64,000 nt of DNA from Microdochium bolleyi (taxonomy: Eukaryota; Ascomycota; Sordariomycetes; Xylariales; Microdochiaceae). Below the pieces are notes generated by a model, which saw only the letters and a program-made list of their open reading frames with translations, had not been told where the DNA came from and made no database searches. Made by a program: the position numbers and the translations under genes. The stretch covers positions 310,001 to 374,000 of the forward strand of contig KQ964268.1 in the NCBI GenBank assembly GCA_001566295.1. The letters are read 5' to 3'. How positions within the stretch are numbered: position 1 is the stretch's first letter; each line of letters starts with the position of its first letter. Below, in pieces: positions 46,551 through 57,600 of this stretch.

Positions 46551-47627
46551 CGATCCGAGTTTCACATCCCTCATGACTGACCTCTTGGCAATGGTAGCCA
46601 GAGGGCGTGGCAAAGAGGTTGTTCGAGACCTGGCCTGCGGCATGTCCGATGCTAGTCTCAGGACACCGTCGTCTGGAAGAACCTGGTCCTCTGAATGGTG
46701 GTTGACAATCCCGAATCAGCTCCCCGTCGTCCCCAGTGCCCGGTAGCTGGGTCCCACCCGCACTGGTTCTGGAATCGGAATGCAGGCGCGGGTCAAGAGA
46801 AGTCCAGATGTTGAGAGAATCCAAGCGGGACCGAGACCGGATTTCTTCCTTGGAAGATACCAACAATTTTCTCGGGGTGAGCAGCTCCCGAAAGATCGAT
46901 CTGTAGTCCGCAAGGCGTAGGCGACCCATCGAGACCACTGCTCCACCATGGGAGAATTAGCAAGCCTTGCTTGCGTTGCTCGGACCAAGTAATCGATCAG
47001 CTGAGCCTCGCGAGCGTACTTGGTTGACTCTAGGGCCTTGACCTAGACCAGTCGCACGATGAAGACTTCGGGGGTCTAGAACGTGATAAGTTCATGCCAG
47101 AACCTCCTAGTCTCCGAAAATGATCCCATGACCATAACCAGACGGAAATTTTCTGTATCTTTTGCGACTCCCGCCGTTTCGAGTTAGTTTCTCATGGTGC
47201 TCAGACGAGCGAGGTGGAATGTGCCTGTTCTTTGTCCTGCGCACATGCAATCGGAGGACCTCGACCCTGATCGACGGGCAGATACTGTGATTGTAACGTG
47301 CTGAAAATCGTGGTTAATGCTGTGTCGAGGGAGTGTCTGTGCCATCGTAGCTGAGTGACAGTCAGACGCGTGAGGCATCGCGCGCTGATCAAGGCTGCGG
47401 GGTTTCGACAAGCCTTCATGAGTCACAGCGACATGATCAAGACAGCGCCGTAGTTTCAAACTTTTTTTATATTCAGTGTGTCGTTTGAGCCTTGTGAAAA
47501 ATGCATCCTCCGCTAATAAGGAATATTTATACTAAAACAGACAGGAAGCTACCAATCGACACAGATTCCACCCCTTCGCAGTTTTTCCCCGATCATCCCC
47601 CATGCACACGGACAAGAGATGAGATGG

Positions 47628-48680
47628 CTAGTAAGCCTTGACACCGGCGAGCCTGAGGAGCTGGTCGGTGAGGATGGGCTTCTTGCGGGGCTCGAGGCGG
47701 TTCTTGGGGCAGGGCTTGCCGTCGCGCATGGGCGCGTCGTCGGTGGGGCGGATGTTGCAGTGCGGCCAGTGGGTGGTGCCCTGCCACTTCTCGAAGCACT
47801 CCTTCTTGGCCTTGAGGGCCTCCTCGTTGGCGAACTGGCGCGGGGTCATGCAGATGTACTGGACGTGGCGGATCTGGTTGCCCTCGGGGAACTTGGCGTA
47901 GTGCATGGTGCGCGAGTCCCAGAGGACGAAGTCACCGGGCTCCATGTTGATCTTGACGAGCTCGCAGCCGCGCTCCTCGAACCACTTGACGTCGTTCTGG
48001 CTGAAGAGGAAGAGGTCCATGAACTCCATCTCGGGCGGGGGGGCGTCCTCGTGAGCGTACGACTCGCGGTCCTCGCGGGCGAAGAACTCGTTGAAGAGCT
48101 TGGCGGAGCCCTTCATGAGGACGAGGCCGCCGTCCTTGTCGCCGTTGGGGGCGTAGTTGAGAAGGCCCTGGACGGCCTGCATGCCCTTGCGGCGCTTGTT
48201 CTGGTCGCAGTGAGGCCAGGGGGACCACGAGATGTCCTTGCGGTTGGGGAGGGAGATGTTCATGCCGTCAAAGGAGCAGATGAGCTCCTTGGTGCCCCAG
48301 AGGCGCTCGAAGATCTCGACGACGGCGGGCTCGGTGCGGGCCTCCCAGCTCATCTTCTCGTGCGAGGAGCAGTAGGACATGTACATGCCGCCCTTGAAGC
48401 TGACGGGCAGGTGCTCGGCCGTGTAGGTGGAGGGGTCCTTCTCGTCGAAGCCGAGGTCGAAGCTCTTGAGCCACTCCATCTGCTCGGCGGCGTAGTACTC
48501 GGCGCGCTCCTTGGAGATGACATTCTTGATGACGACGCAGCCGTTCTTGTGGAACTCGTCGCGCCAGTCGCCGTAGACGGCGTTTTCGTCAAAGGTGATG
48601 AGGTCCTTGGCCTCGAACTGGGCACCGTGGGTGTTGTTGGTGAAGTTATCCTCGACCTTGGAGTCGCCCATGTCGCCCAT
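47628..48680 (-). CDS. Phytanoyl-CoA dioxygenase (PhyH) family protein 1
   Basis: Single exon, 350 aa. This is a non-heme Fe(II)/2-oxoglutarate oxygenase of the PhyH type. The iron triad is H157-x-D159 (WSPWPHCDQ) and H260 (WDSRTMHYAK). R271 (QIRHVQYICM) is the likely 2-oxoglutarate contact. Other family text is NGCVVIKNVISKERAEYYAAEQMEWLKSF and LLNYAPNGDKDGGLVLMKGS. It hydroxylates an unknown small molecule. It shares GTTHWP near the C-terminus, and its general plan, with the gene at 52585-53703. Divergent from the hydrolase gene at 49801, with a 1.1 kb shared promoter. The leader just before the ATG is a CA-rich run (GT repeats on +). Confidence 0.93.
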   Translation of the reverse strand: MGDMGDSKVEDNFTNNTHGAQFEAKDLITFDENAVYGDWRDEFHKNGCVVIKNVISKERAEYYAAEQMEWLKSFDLGFDEKDPSTYTAEHLPVSFKGGMYMSYCSSHEKMSWEARTEPAVVEIFERLWGTKELICSFDGMNISLPNRKDISWSPWPHCDQNKRRKGMQAVQGLLNYAPNGDKDGGLVLMKGSAKLFNEFFAREDRESYAHEDAPPPEMEFMDLFLFSQNDVKWFEERGCELVKINMEPGDFVLWDSRTMHYAKFPEGNQIRHVQYICMTPRQFANEEALKAKKECFEKWQGTTHWPHCNIRPTDDAPMRDGKPCPKNRLEPRKKPILTDQLLRLAGVKAY

Positions 48681-48988
48681 TTTGATGGTGGTGGTAGTGT
48701 GTGTGTGTGTAAGAGAAAGAGAGAGAAGTGGCAGAGAGGAGATTGGTGCTCTGGCTGGAGGCAGGCTTGTTGGAGTGATGAGACTGATGATAGGAGAAAT
48801 TGAGAACGACTATGAGGGGATCGCGGGGCGTGATATATGCATTCGGGGATGGAGGCTGTTGTGCGGGCGTGGACAAGACGACGCCCTCTGTGTTGGGCAC
48901 GGCAACCCAGGCTCAATCGGAATCGGGGTCCCCGTGGCACTTCCCCAAGTCTCCCTCTCCCTTGTGTTGGGGTCCCTAGAGGGGGGCC

Positions 48989-49001
48989 CGGCTCGGCTCG
49001 G
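48989..49001 (+). promoter_or_regulatory. Triple CGG-CT-CGG-CT-CGG element
   Basis: Three CGG triplets with CT spacers, followed by AACCGG. It is the longest example of the element in the window. It lies about 310 bases from the PhyH1 start. Confidence 0.5.
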
Positions 49002-49247
49002 AACCGGCAGGCCAGGTGAGCGTCGTGTGGGGAGCGTGTATGCGGGGTCCGCGTCTCGAGGGGCGGGGAAGAGGGGGAGCCACGTTTCGCAGTATGTCAA
49101 TAGAGAGTGTCGCCCATTGCTCGTGCCTCTCCACATTGGAGACTTGAATGTGCCCAGATGTTTGCCAACCGGCTCGCTCCGGGGCAGCGCATAGCCCAGG
49201 GCGTCCACGGAGTGTCAGTCCCTCACAGGATACAGGCGGGACAGGCT

Positions 49248-49255
49248 CGGCTCGG
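49248..49255 (+). promoter_or_regulatory. CGGCTCGG direct repeat
   Basis: In the shared PhyH1/hydrolase promoter, 546 bases before the hydrolase ATG. Confidence 0.4.
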
Positions 49256-49536
49256 CTGGGGGTGGAGCCCTCGGGGGAAACCCCGCACCCGGTCGTGGGC
49301 GGGGGAACCGAGAGGCTCTGGCTTTCACCCGAGTGCCAATCCACGTGCTGTGAGTGGCCCCCCTCGCTCCCCCGCCCTTCCCCCACACCAGTCCAGGCCT
49401 CCCCCACACGGTTCCTGGCTGCCCGCCCCTCGTCTCGAGACTCCCCGGACTTGGCATCCCAGCCCCGATCCACCAGGCACTCGGCTTCGTTCGTGTCACT
49501 TGTCTTGCAGCGGGTGCTTCTTGCTCCTTCCTGCCC

Positions 49537-49544
49537 CGGCTCGG
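49537..49544 (+). promoter_or_regulatory. CGGCTCGG direct repeat
   Basis: In the shared PhyH1/hydrolase promoter, 257 bases before the hydrolase ATG. Confidence 0.4.
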
Positions 49545-49800
49545 TCAGGATCTGAGTGCAGGGCCGTGTCCCATCCTCAACCGAACCCCGACCCGGATGC
49601 CCCTCTCCCCGCTCCTGTCATCATAAAAGTATTCCTCCAAATCCTGAGAATCGTCGTGTTTGTAACTATCGTGTCTCTTGACTTCCTCCCCGGCTCTGGG
49701 TGAATCATCTCGGCTTTATTACCCCCTCCCCCTCAGCTGTCTTGCCTTCTCTAATCTCCCTTGCACCTCAACCAAGACCACTCCAACAGAACCATTCAAG

Positions 49801-51745
49801 ATGCCCGAGCCAGTCCAAGTCGCGTACAAGCGCGTCAAGCTGCCCAAGGTGGGCGAGAACGGCTATGGTAAGTCGAGAACCCCCCGTTCTCTACCTGTAT
49901 CCCGCGAGACTGACATGCGTTACCCCCGTGTCGCACAGTTGGCTTCCAGCCCGGCAAGAGCGAGGTCATCAAGGCCGGCACCAAGCCCTTTGGCCACAAG
50001 GCCCTGACGAGCGACATCCAGATTGATCACGACGTCGAGGTCGTCGTCCGCGATGGATGCCGGCTGTACATGGACGTCTACCGGCCCGCGGGCTCGACCG
50101 AGAAGGTGCCCGCGATCCTCAGCTGGTCGCCCTATGGCAAGAAGTACAGCGCGCTCGACATGCTGCCCATGTGCGTCTGGCACTGCTGCGTCCAGCGCGA
50201 CTCGCTGAGCGGCATGGAGAAGTTCGAGGGCCTCGACCCGGCGCTGTGGTGCCCCAAGGGCTACGCCATCATCAGCGTCGACACGCGTGGCACGGGCCAC
50301 AGCGACGGGCAGATCCCCATCATGGGGCCCCAGGACGCCGAGGACGGCTACGACGTCGTCGAGGCCGTGGCCAAGATGGACTGGTGCAACGGCAACGTCG
50401 GCATGGCGGGCAACTCGGCCCTGGCCATCTCGCAGTGGTTCATCGCCAGCGAGCAGCCGCCGTCGCTCAAGGCCATCGCGCCCTGGGAGGGCATGGGCGA
50501 CATGTACCGCGAGCAGTTCTGCCGCGGCGGCTGGTTCTCGATGAGCAATTTTGACCTCATCACGAGCGAGATCATCCGCGGGCAGGAGAACTCGGGCGTC
50601 GAGGACTGGGCCGAGATGTACCGCCGCAGCCCGACGCAGAACGACTACTGGAAGGCCAAGCGCGTCGACATGACCAAGATCAAGTGCGCCGCGTACATCC
50701 GCGGCTCCGACGTGTCGGCCATCCACACCATGGGCTGCATCCGCGCTTGGCTCGAGATCCCGCACGACAACAAGTGGATCCACTGGAGCTCCAAGCAGGA
50801 GTGGTTCGAGCTGTACCAGGAGCCGCACGCCCAGGAGGAGCTCGCCGTCTTCTTCGACCGCTTCCTCCGCGAGCAGCAGAACAGCTGGGACAAGACGCCC
50901 AAGTGCCGCTGGTCCGCGCTGCAGTACGGCGACCGCGAGCCCATCGACGACATCGTCATCGAGGACTTCCCCGTGCCCGGCACCGAGTACCGCGAGCTCT
51001 TCTTCCAGCCCGGCGGCAAGCTCGCCACCACCAAGCCCGCCGAGGCCACCTCGGTCACCTACAACTCGGAGGACTACCGCGAGTTCGCCGAGTTCCGGTA
51101 CACCTTCGAGCAGGACTCGCGGATCATCGGCCTGCCCAAGGCCATCGTGCACGTGTCGTGCGACTCGCGCGACGACTTCACCATCTTCACCATCATCCGC
51201 AAGCACGACAAGGACGGCAAAGTCCTGATGCACCTCAACATGCCCTTCGACGCCACCCCAGTCAAGAGCATCGACGAGATCCCGGCCAAGGAGCAGGCGA
51301 CTATCAACCTGCACCAGGGCGCCATGGGCATCCTCCGCGCCTCGCAGAGGGCCATCGACGAGACCAAGAGCATCCACCCGCAGTTCCCCTTCCACCCGCA
51401 CGAGAAGCAGGAGAAGATCACGCCCGGCACGGTCGTGCGGTTGGAGATTGGCATCTGGGCCATGGGCGTCGACTTCGATGCCGGTGAGAGCGTCAGCATC
51501 AGGGTAAGCTTTTTCTCCATCTACGAGACCCATCCCCACGACCCATTCACCCCTTCTGTATCACAAGCTAACTCTATATGTCCCTTTTGACACAGGTCGG
51601 TGGCCAGTACCCCAGCATCGCAGAGTACAAGACCTTCTCCGCCCCACGGCCCGAGCACGAGCTCAACCGGGGCACGCACAAGATCCACTTTGGCGGCGAG
51701 TACCCCAGCTCCGTCATCCTGCCCTTCACGCCGTTCAAGAAGTAA
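49801..51745 (+). CDS. CocE/NonD-type alpha/beta hydrolase (X-Pro dipeptidyl-peptidase S15 family)
   Basis: Three exons, 49801-49867, 49939-51503 and 51596-51745, give 593 aa. Joins restore NGY-VGFQPGK and SIR-VGGQYP. The S15 core has RDGCRLYMDVYRPAG, AILSWSPYGKKY, GYAIISVDTRGTGHSDG and the nucleophile S182 in GMAGNSALAISQW. The C-terminal jelly-roll-like domain of the family follows (ESVSIRVGGQYPS, HFGGEYPSSVILP). It hydrolyses an ester or amide bond in an unknown substrate. No signal peptide is seen, so it is probably intracellular. It lies between two PhyH genes and shares its promoter with the first, which suggests action on the same compound. Confidence 0.9.
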
Positions 51746-52584
51746 AGGGCGAGTTGTGGGAGTCGGTGAAAACCATCGGACAGAGAAAAAGAAGAAGAAG
51801 ACATAGAAATAAATACCCAGCTTTTCTCGCGCGTCTTTTTGAACCACGTTTGCCCTGTGGGCGTTGTGCCTGTGATTGAGGGGGAGCTCGAGCACCACTA
51901 GCGATGCTGACAGAAACAGACCAGTATGAAGATCTTGGTAGCTAATGGGAAATGCTGGTGCGAGGTTTATGTGATGGTGAGGAAAGCCTAGGTATATGAA
52001 TTTTGACGTACTAAAAGATCATGTCGCTGGTTGCACGTAAATTGGATGTATTGAAACGACACCCGTAAATCTGGTTTTTCCTATCATCGTCAGAGAAAGC
52101 TTTCGCTCAAAAATACTCCTAACAAAATACATCATTATCTGGTACTGCTGACCCAGGTACCTCAGTGACTAGACTTGCCAGATACTTCTATGTGATATGC
52201 GTAGGCCCCAGGCACGGGATGGGAAGCCCATCCATCGTATTCCTCCCAGATTCCGCCTTTCAGAAGCGCGGCTTCTGGTCCATAAGCCAGCAGAACTTGT
52301 AGTCATGAGCCTAACCAAGGTCCGCTGCCGAGAACGTGATGCCGAAAGGGGCGCTATTATGGACACTTCATGGGATTACTTCCGCCCCTTACAGTCTCAG
52401 CCTTCTCACAAAGGAAAACATGACCCACACCGTGCCGCGTCAAGGCTCTCTCTCGTTTCAATTTGTCCAGTTCATCAAATAAGAAACTACAAAACTATGG
52501 CATTGAAAGATGGGTTCATGTACACATTATTTTTTTTCCCTCTCCATCCTCCTTTTCTAGAGTGATTGAAGAGGCCAATCTATC
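51746..52584. other. Intergenic, convergent 3' ends
   Basis: Terminator regions of the hydrolase and of PhyH2; AT-richer. No gene seen. Confidence 0.5.
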
Positions 52585-53703
52585 TTAGTTGGCCTTGATG
52601 TATGGAATGCCAGTGAGCTTGAAGCCGCGCTCGCTGAGCACGGGCTCGTTGAGCGGGCGGTCGCGCGTGACGATGTCGTCGCCGCCGTTGCGCTTGGCCG
52701 TGTTGGTGCCGACGTGGCGGGCGTTGGGCCAGTGTGTGGTGCCGAGGCGCTCTATGTGCGAAAAAGCAGTATTCGTTAGTAAAGAGTATCCCATGGTGGA
52801 AGCCGGAAAGGGGGACAGGACATAAGGAGGAAAGCGGAGTAGAAGAAAAAAGAAAGACTCACTCTCAAAGGCGTCCTTCTTGCGCAGCAAGTCCTCCTGC
52901 GAGACGTCCGCGACGGGCATGTAGCACGTGTAGATGGCGAGGCGGTCCTGCGTCTCCTTGGCGGGCACGTTGTAGTGCGGCGTCCGCGAGTCCCAGACGA
53001 GGAGGTCACCAGGCTCGGCCTCGACCTTGACCCACTCGAGCCCCTTGCCTTCGAGCCACTTCATGCCGGCCTCGGTGTAGCCGTACCACTCCGGAGTCCA
53101 GGCGGGGATGCGCTCCTCGTCGATCATGTCCTTGTGGAACTCCTCGGAGAGGAGATGTCCACCTTTGCAGACGATCAGGCCGCCGTCGTTGGGGCCGTTG
53201 GGGAGCAGGTTGACGAGACCCTGGAGGCAGCGGAAGCCGGGCTTGGCCGGGTCCTGGTCCTGGTGCGGCCAGGGCTTGTTGGAGGGCATGCACGTGCGGT
53301 TGCTGAAGCCGTAGTTGATGGCGTCGAACGAGACAATCAGGTCCTCGGTGTTGAACACCTTCTCGAAGGCGCCGACTACGCCGGCCTCGGAGCGCACGCC
53401 CCAGACAAAGTCCTCATGGGGCGCGGCGTAGTGGAGCAGCATGCCCTTCTCGTTGATGACGGGCAGCTTGTCCGGGTGCACCGAGTCGCGGTCGTTGCGG
53501 TCGTAGCCGAGCCCGAACGACTCGGCCAGCGCGAGCATCTTGTCGGCGTAGCCCAGCGCGCGGTCGCGCGGGATCGCGCCCTTGATCACGGCGTACCCGT
53601 CGCGCACGAGGTCGTCGCGCCAGTCGTTGAAGACCGGGTCCGTGCCATCGACCTTGAGGCGGCCATCGTAGACGGACTGCAGGGCACTTGAGGGGGCGGC
53701 CAT
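52585..53703 (-). CDS. Phytanoyl-CoA dioxygenase (PhyH) family protein 2
   Basis: Two exons, 53703-52863 and 52751-52585, give 335 aa. The 111-nt intron GTGAGT...CATAG joins DAFE-KRLGTTHWPNARH. Iron ligands are H147-x-D149 (KPWPHQDQDP) and H243 (WDSRTPHYNV), with R254 for 2-oxoglutarate (QDRLAIYTCY). It parallels PhyH1 throughout (NDWRDDLVRDGYAVIKGAIPRDRA, LLPNGPNDGGLIVCKGG, GDLLVWDSRT). An old duplication within the cluster is likely; PhyH1 lacks the intron. The leader is CA-rich (CACACACACAG before the ATG). A CCGAACCG element lies 427 bases upstream. Substrate unknown. Confidence 0.92.
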   Translation of the reverse strand: MAAPSSALQSVYDGRLKVDGTDPVFNDWRDDLVRDGYAVIKGAIPRDRALGYADKMLALAESFGLGYDRNDRDSVHPDKLPVINEKGMLLHYAAPHEDFVWGVRSEAGVVGAFEKVFNTEDLIVSFDAINYGFSNRTCMPSNKPWPHQDQDPAKPGFRCLQGLVNLLPNGPNDGGLIVCKGGHLLSEEFHKDMIDEERIPAWTPEWYGYTEAGMKWLEGKGLEWVKVEAEPGDLLVWDSRTPHYNVPAKETQDRLAIYTCYMPVADVSQEDLLRKKDAFESESFFFLLLRFPPYVLSPFPASTMGYSLLTNTAFSHIERLGTTHWPNARHVGTNTAKRNGGDDIVTRDRPLNEPVLSERGFKLTGIPYIKAN

Positions 53704-54624
53704 GGTTGGGCTGTGTGTGTGGGTGTGGGTGTAGGCAAAAGATAGATCAACTATGAGAAAGGGTTTCTTGTCTGAAGCCGAAGGCTTTGTGAAAAGGTAA
53801 AGAGGCTTGAATCTGTGCTCAGGGATCGTTGAGACAGTGCGTGTTATTGTACTGGTATGCTCAAGAGGGAATAAGTCTGTTAGCCAAGGGCGGTATGGGT
53901 GCAAGATATACACAGCACACACAAGACGGGTGGCCCAGCCGAACCACGCCAAGACCTGGGGATCGCGGCCGGGCCTGCTGCTGGGGCGTGAGTTTTGGGA
54001 CCACCACGGCAAGGAGCTTCGGTGCCCCAGCTCCAGCGCCACCAACGAAGAGCTCAACGCCGACGGGCCATGGAGCAGGCGGGCGTTGTGGTCGTGTGGG
54101 TGGTCGTCGTCGGCCACCCCGCGAGCGAACCGAACCGAGAAACGCTTACCCCTGGACAGGAGAGAGGGGCCGATTTCTCCCCCACACTTTCCCCGGTTCC
54201 TCCCAGCCGAAGGGGCCAGACGTCGACTCCCCCAGGAATCAACAAATGGGCCCTCGTTGATTGGGCGAGCTGAGGAGGTCCCGTGTCTGACTCGACTCGA
54301 CACCTGCTTTGCTGTACCCCGTGATCTTTTGGCCCGTCGCCCCCGGAAGCCCTGCGGCCGCACCAGTTGTGGAGAGCGTCTGCTTGCCCTGATGTTCTGG
54401 GAAGCCACCAACTTACTTGGCTAGGGACGGTCTTGATGTCCATGTCAACTTCCTACATTGTATACAGTATGAAAGATGTAGCTGCAGCTCAAATGTTCTG
54501 TCACATGCCGCAAATGTCTCTCAAGAAGGGGCCAGATGATGAACAGTGCGGTCAACAGTGAGTGGTCTGGGTATCATTATACGCTTGTCAGCTACACTAC
54601 CCAATCGGGCCACTCCTGCAAAGA
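53704..54624. other. Intergenic, PhyH2 promoter
   Basis: 0.9 kb. It holds the CCGAACCG element at 54130 and the 3' region of TF2. ORFs here are mirror artefacts. Confidence 0.5.
54130..54137 (-). promoter_or_regulatory. CGGTTCGG direct repeat (minus strand), PhyH2 promoter
   Basis: Reads CCGAACCG on +, 427 bases upstream of the PhyH2 start and oriented towards it. Confidence 0.4.
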
Positions 54625-57600
54625 TCAGTAGGGATAGTCAGCCCGGACGTCAGTGCCAATCATGTTCCACAGCTCGTCGAACGCGAGCCCTTCGAATGTC
54701 TCCATCCCATTCCCCTCCCCGTAACCACTGGCAGCAGCCCCAACCCCGCCGCCGATGGTCCCAGGCGGTGCGCCGTTGCCGCCGCTCGGGGGAGCGCCCA
54801 TGAGGAGGCTGCTGTCCAGGAACGGCGTCAGGTCGTACGTGCCCGAGCTGTCCATCAGCATGGCTGTCAGGCTGCTGCTGCTGACCCCGTGCCCACCGCC
54901 ACCGCCGTCGCCAGGCGTGCTGCTGTACATGTGTGCTGCGGCGGGTTCCCCATTGGAGCTGAACTGCCCGAACTGAAGTGGCGCAGGTGGCGGCGGCATG
55001 TCGCTACTACTACTCGTGCTGCTCGGGGTCGCCATTGTCCGCATCATCGCGGGCGTGGGAGGGTCGGTGTTGCAGGTGAAGTCCGACGCCGAGAACCCCT
55101 GCGGGCCCATCAGGCTTTGGTCGTCCTGCGCGGTCTGGTGATTTGCTTCCGGCTGCGGCTGCTGCTGCTGCTGATGATGATAATGTCCCTGATACGACGA
55201 GGCCTTCTGTCCACGGCCACCGCTACCCATCGACGCCATCGCCGCTGCTGCCGCTCCACGCTTGCGGAATTGCGTGTGGTACGCATCGACCTGGTCTCTG
55301 AGCAGGGTCACGAGGCCGCCCATGTCGACCCCGTTTCCGCCACCGCCCGAGGTAACCACACCTCCCGGCGTGCCACCGGTAGCAGAGTTCTGATCGAAGC
55401 TCGTCCCCGCTGCCGCGGTCACGACCCAGCGCGATAGATACTCCTCGACGAGCTCGAGGCCCAGATGGAAAAGCTGCAGATCCGCCCTCGCCAGCCGGCG
55501 CGTCGGCTGCCGCAGGACGCCCAGTGCGAGCACCATGGACGACACGAGCATCGGGTTGGCGCCCAGCAGCACGGAACGCTCGCATTCGTCGGCGAGCTGC
55601 GTGGCCTCTGTGATGATGTACCGCGCCGCGTTGAGGCAGAGGTCGGCGCCGTTGATCAGACGGGCGTGCGCGGCCCCGCCGCCGGGAAGGTTGTCACGCT
55701 GCCGCTGCACCTCGGCCAGGAAGTCGCCGTGCGGGAAGATGAGGGCGATGCGGAGCAGCGTGATATGCGCCAGGTACTGCTGCAGGCTCAAGAAACTGGC
55801 CAGGTGGTGCTGGTACTCGAATTGCTCTGTTCCGCCGTTCGTGGCGAATCCGTTGGCTGGTGCCTCGTCCTCGTCCTCGTCACCGCTGTCATTACTGTTC
55901 ACGTTGCTGCTTGTGTTGTTGGTGTTGGAAAAGCTGAACGGCCGTGCGCCAGTAGAAGTGGCATGCCTAGATGCTTGAGAGGCAGCGTCTTTGCGTAACC
56001 TCACGGAATCAGGCAACGTCTCCTTCCACTCAGTGAGCATCTGGTCCAGCCGATACACACGGATGAACAGCTCGGCAGAGTTGCGTGGCTTCTGACCATA
56101 GAACTGGTCCGATATCTTGCCCATGATGTGTGCAAGCGACACCCAGGCGACGAAGTACTCGGATCCGTGCGTCGTGGCGTCCAAGAGAGGCGGCAGCGTC
56201 GGGGTCCGGCGATCATCGCCCACATCGCTGTCAATGTTGCTGACGCCGTCGCCGACGCGGTCATGAACGACCGAAGGCCGGCCACTCTCGAGCTGCAGGA
56301 GCCGCTCCAGCGCATAACATGACCACCAGAGCCGGCTGTGTAGGCCGGCGTCGCTCTGGTATCCAGGAGAGCAACCTGGCGGGGGCCGCCTTGGCGTCGG
56401 CGGCACCTTGGAAGCTGCGTCCTTGTGCGAAGATGTCCTGTGGAGGCCGATCGAGTACGCGATGCGGAGGGCCTGCCCAAGCACCTGCCAGGCTTGCCCG
56501 TCCCGCATCTGTGCCCGCAGGGCGAGTGTGATGAGGAACAAGGCCTGGACGCTGACTGTGTAGGGCAGCGCGATGAGGTGTCCATAGAGGCTGTAGGCAG
56601 CTGTGAGATAAGACGTGGAGAGGGGTGTCGCCTGCCCCGCCAGCTCCGCCGAGCCCAGCGCGAGGATGGCGTAGGTCACTGCCAGGGTCGGCAGTGTGAG
56701 TTGGGGCAGGTGGCGCGCAAAGCCTTCACCATGCATGGCCTGTACCTGCATGATGTAGTCGATATCGGCGCTCACGGTCACCTCGTCTACGACCGGATAC
56801 AGGGGCCAGACACGGCGCATAAAGGCAGCGACGTAGCCGTCCGTCTCTGGTCGGACGGGCAGGGTCGGAAGGTGCGGCATGAGGGGCAATTCAAACTCCT
56901 CGCTGTACATCATGCCCTGCTTGAAGCCCGGGCTGACCGGCCGTAGGCCCCTGCTGCATAGGTGTAGGTCGACAAAGGTGCAGAGACATTGCAGACTGCT
57001 GCCGCCCACAAATTTGACGCGGTATGCCGTGTCGTCTGTGTTGACGACTATGTCCGGTGTCGAGGGGTGGAGGCTCTTGCCGTCGTCATAGTGTCGGCCC
57101 GAGGTGCTGATGTGGTATGCTCGCTGCACCCATGTGATCTCAGGCGGCTGCTTGACGCCCGCTGCGGCCAACGCCGCAGGCTCCGACTCGTGACGGCCAG
57201 ATCGCGAGTCCGGGGTCGAGGAAGCTGCATGGCTCTGTTCACGCTGTAGGCGAGGTGATGCGGTCGTGGCGGGCTGTGCTTGTGCTGCCGGGCTCTGTTG
57301 AGGCTTGGGCAGATCGTCTGGCCGGTCAGGGCTCGAGTGGCTCGTCCGACGTGGCAGGCCATCGTGGTCCTGCAGAGATTCCTGGAAAGGGACCGTGACG
57401 GGCTTGACGGCCAGTGTGCGGACCCCGGGCCCGTGGTCCGGGCGGCGGAGATCTGACGTCTCGCAGTGCTCGTTGCGCTGGACGCAGTTGCGGCACTTTG
57501 GCAGGGACGTGTCGCAGCGGACCTTGCGCTTGCGGCACTGGTTGCAGGCGAGCGACAGGCGGATCCGCTTCTGGTAGGGGCGGTCGGGGTCTGCAGCGGT

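Larger units (their letters stand above)
45033..47627. other. Long intergenic region
   Basis: 2.6 kb between an MFS gene and a convergent-side PhyH gene. It contains a (CAGA)n microsatellite at 46448 and a CGGTTCGG element at 46543. ORFs on both strands look random. Confidence 0.5.
48681..49800. promoter_or_regulatory. Shared divergent promoter of PhyH1 and hydrolase
   Basis: 1.1 kb. It carries a GT-rich run near 48699-48710 and three separate CGG-CT-CGG elements (48989, 49248, 49537). A CGG-N6-CCG inverted pair is at 49170-49181. A pyrimidine-rich stretch lies at about 49330-49450 and a CT/CA-rich hydrolase leader ends in CAAGATG. Confidence 0.6.

Noticed and set aside
47619..48803. 394-codon ORF on the plus strand
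   Set aside because: Antisense shadow of PhyH1.
49920..51539. 539-codon ORF on the minus strand
   Set aside because: Antisense shadow of the S15-type hydrolase. Composition is low-complexity (Leu/Val/Asp/Gly) and it crosses exon-intron borders.
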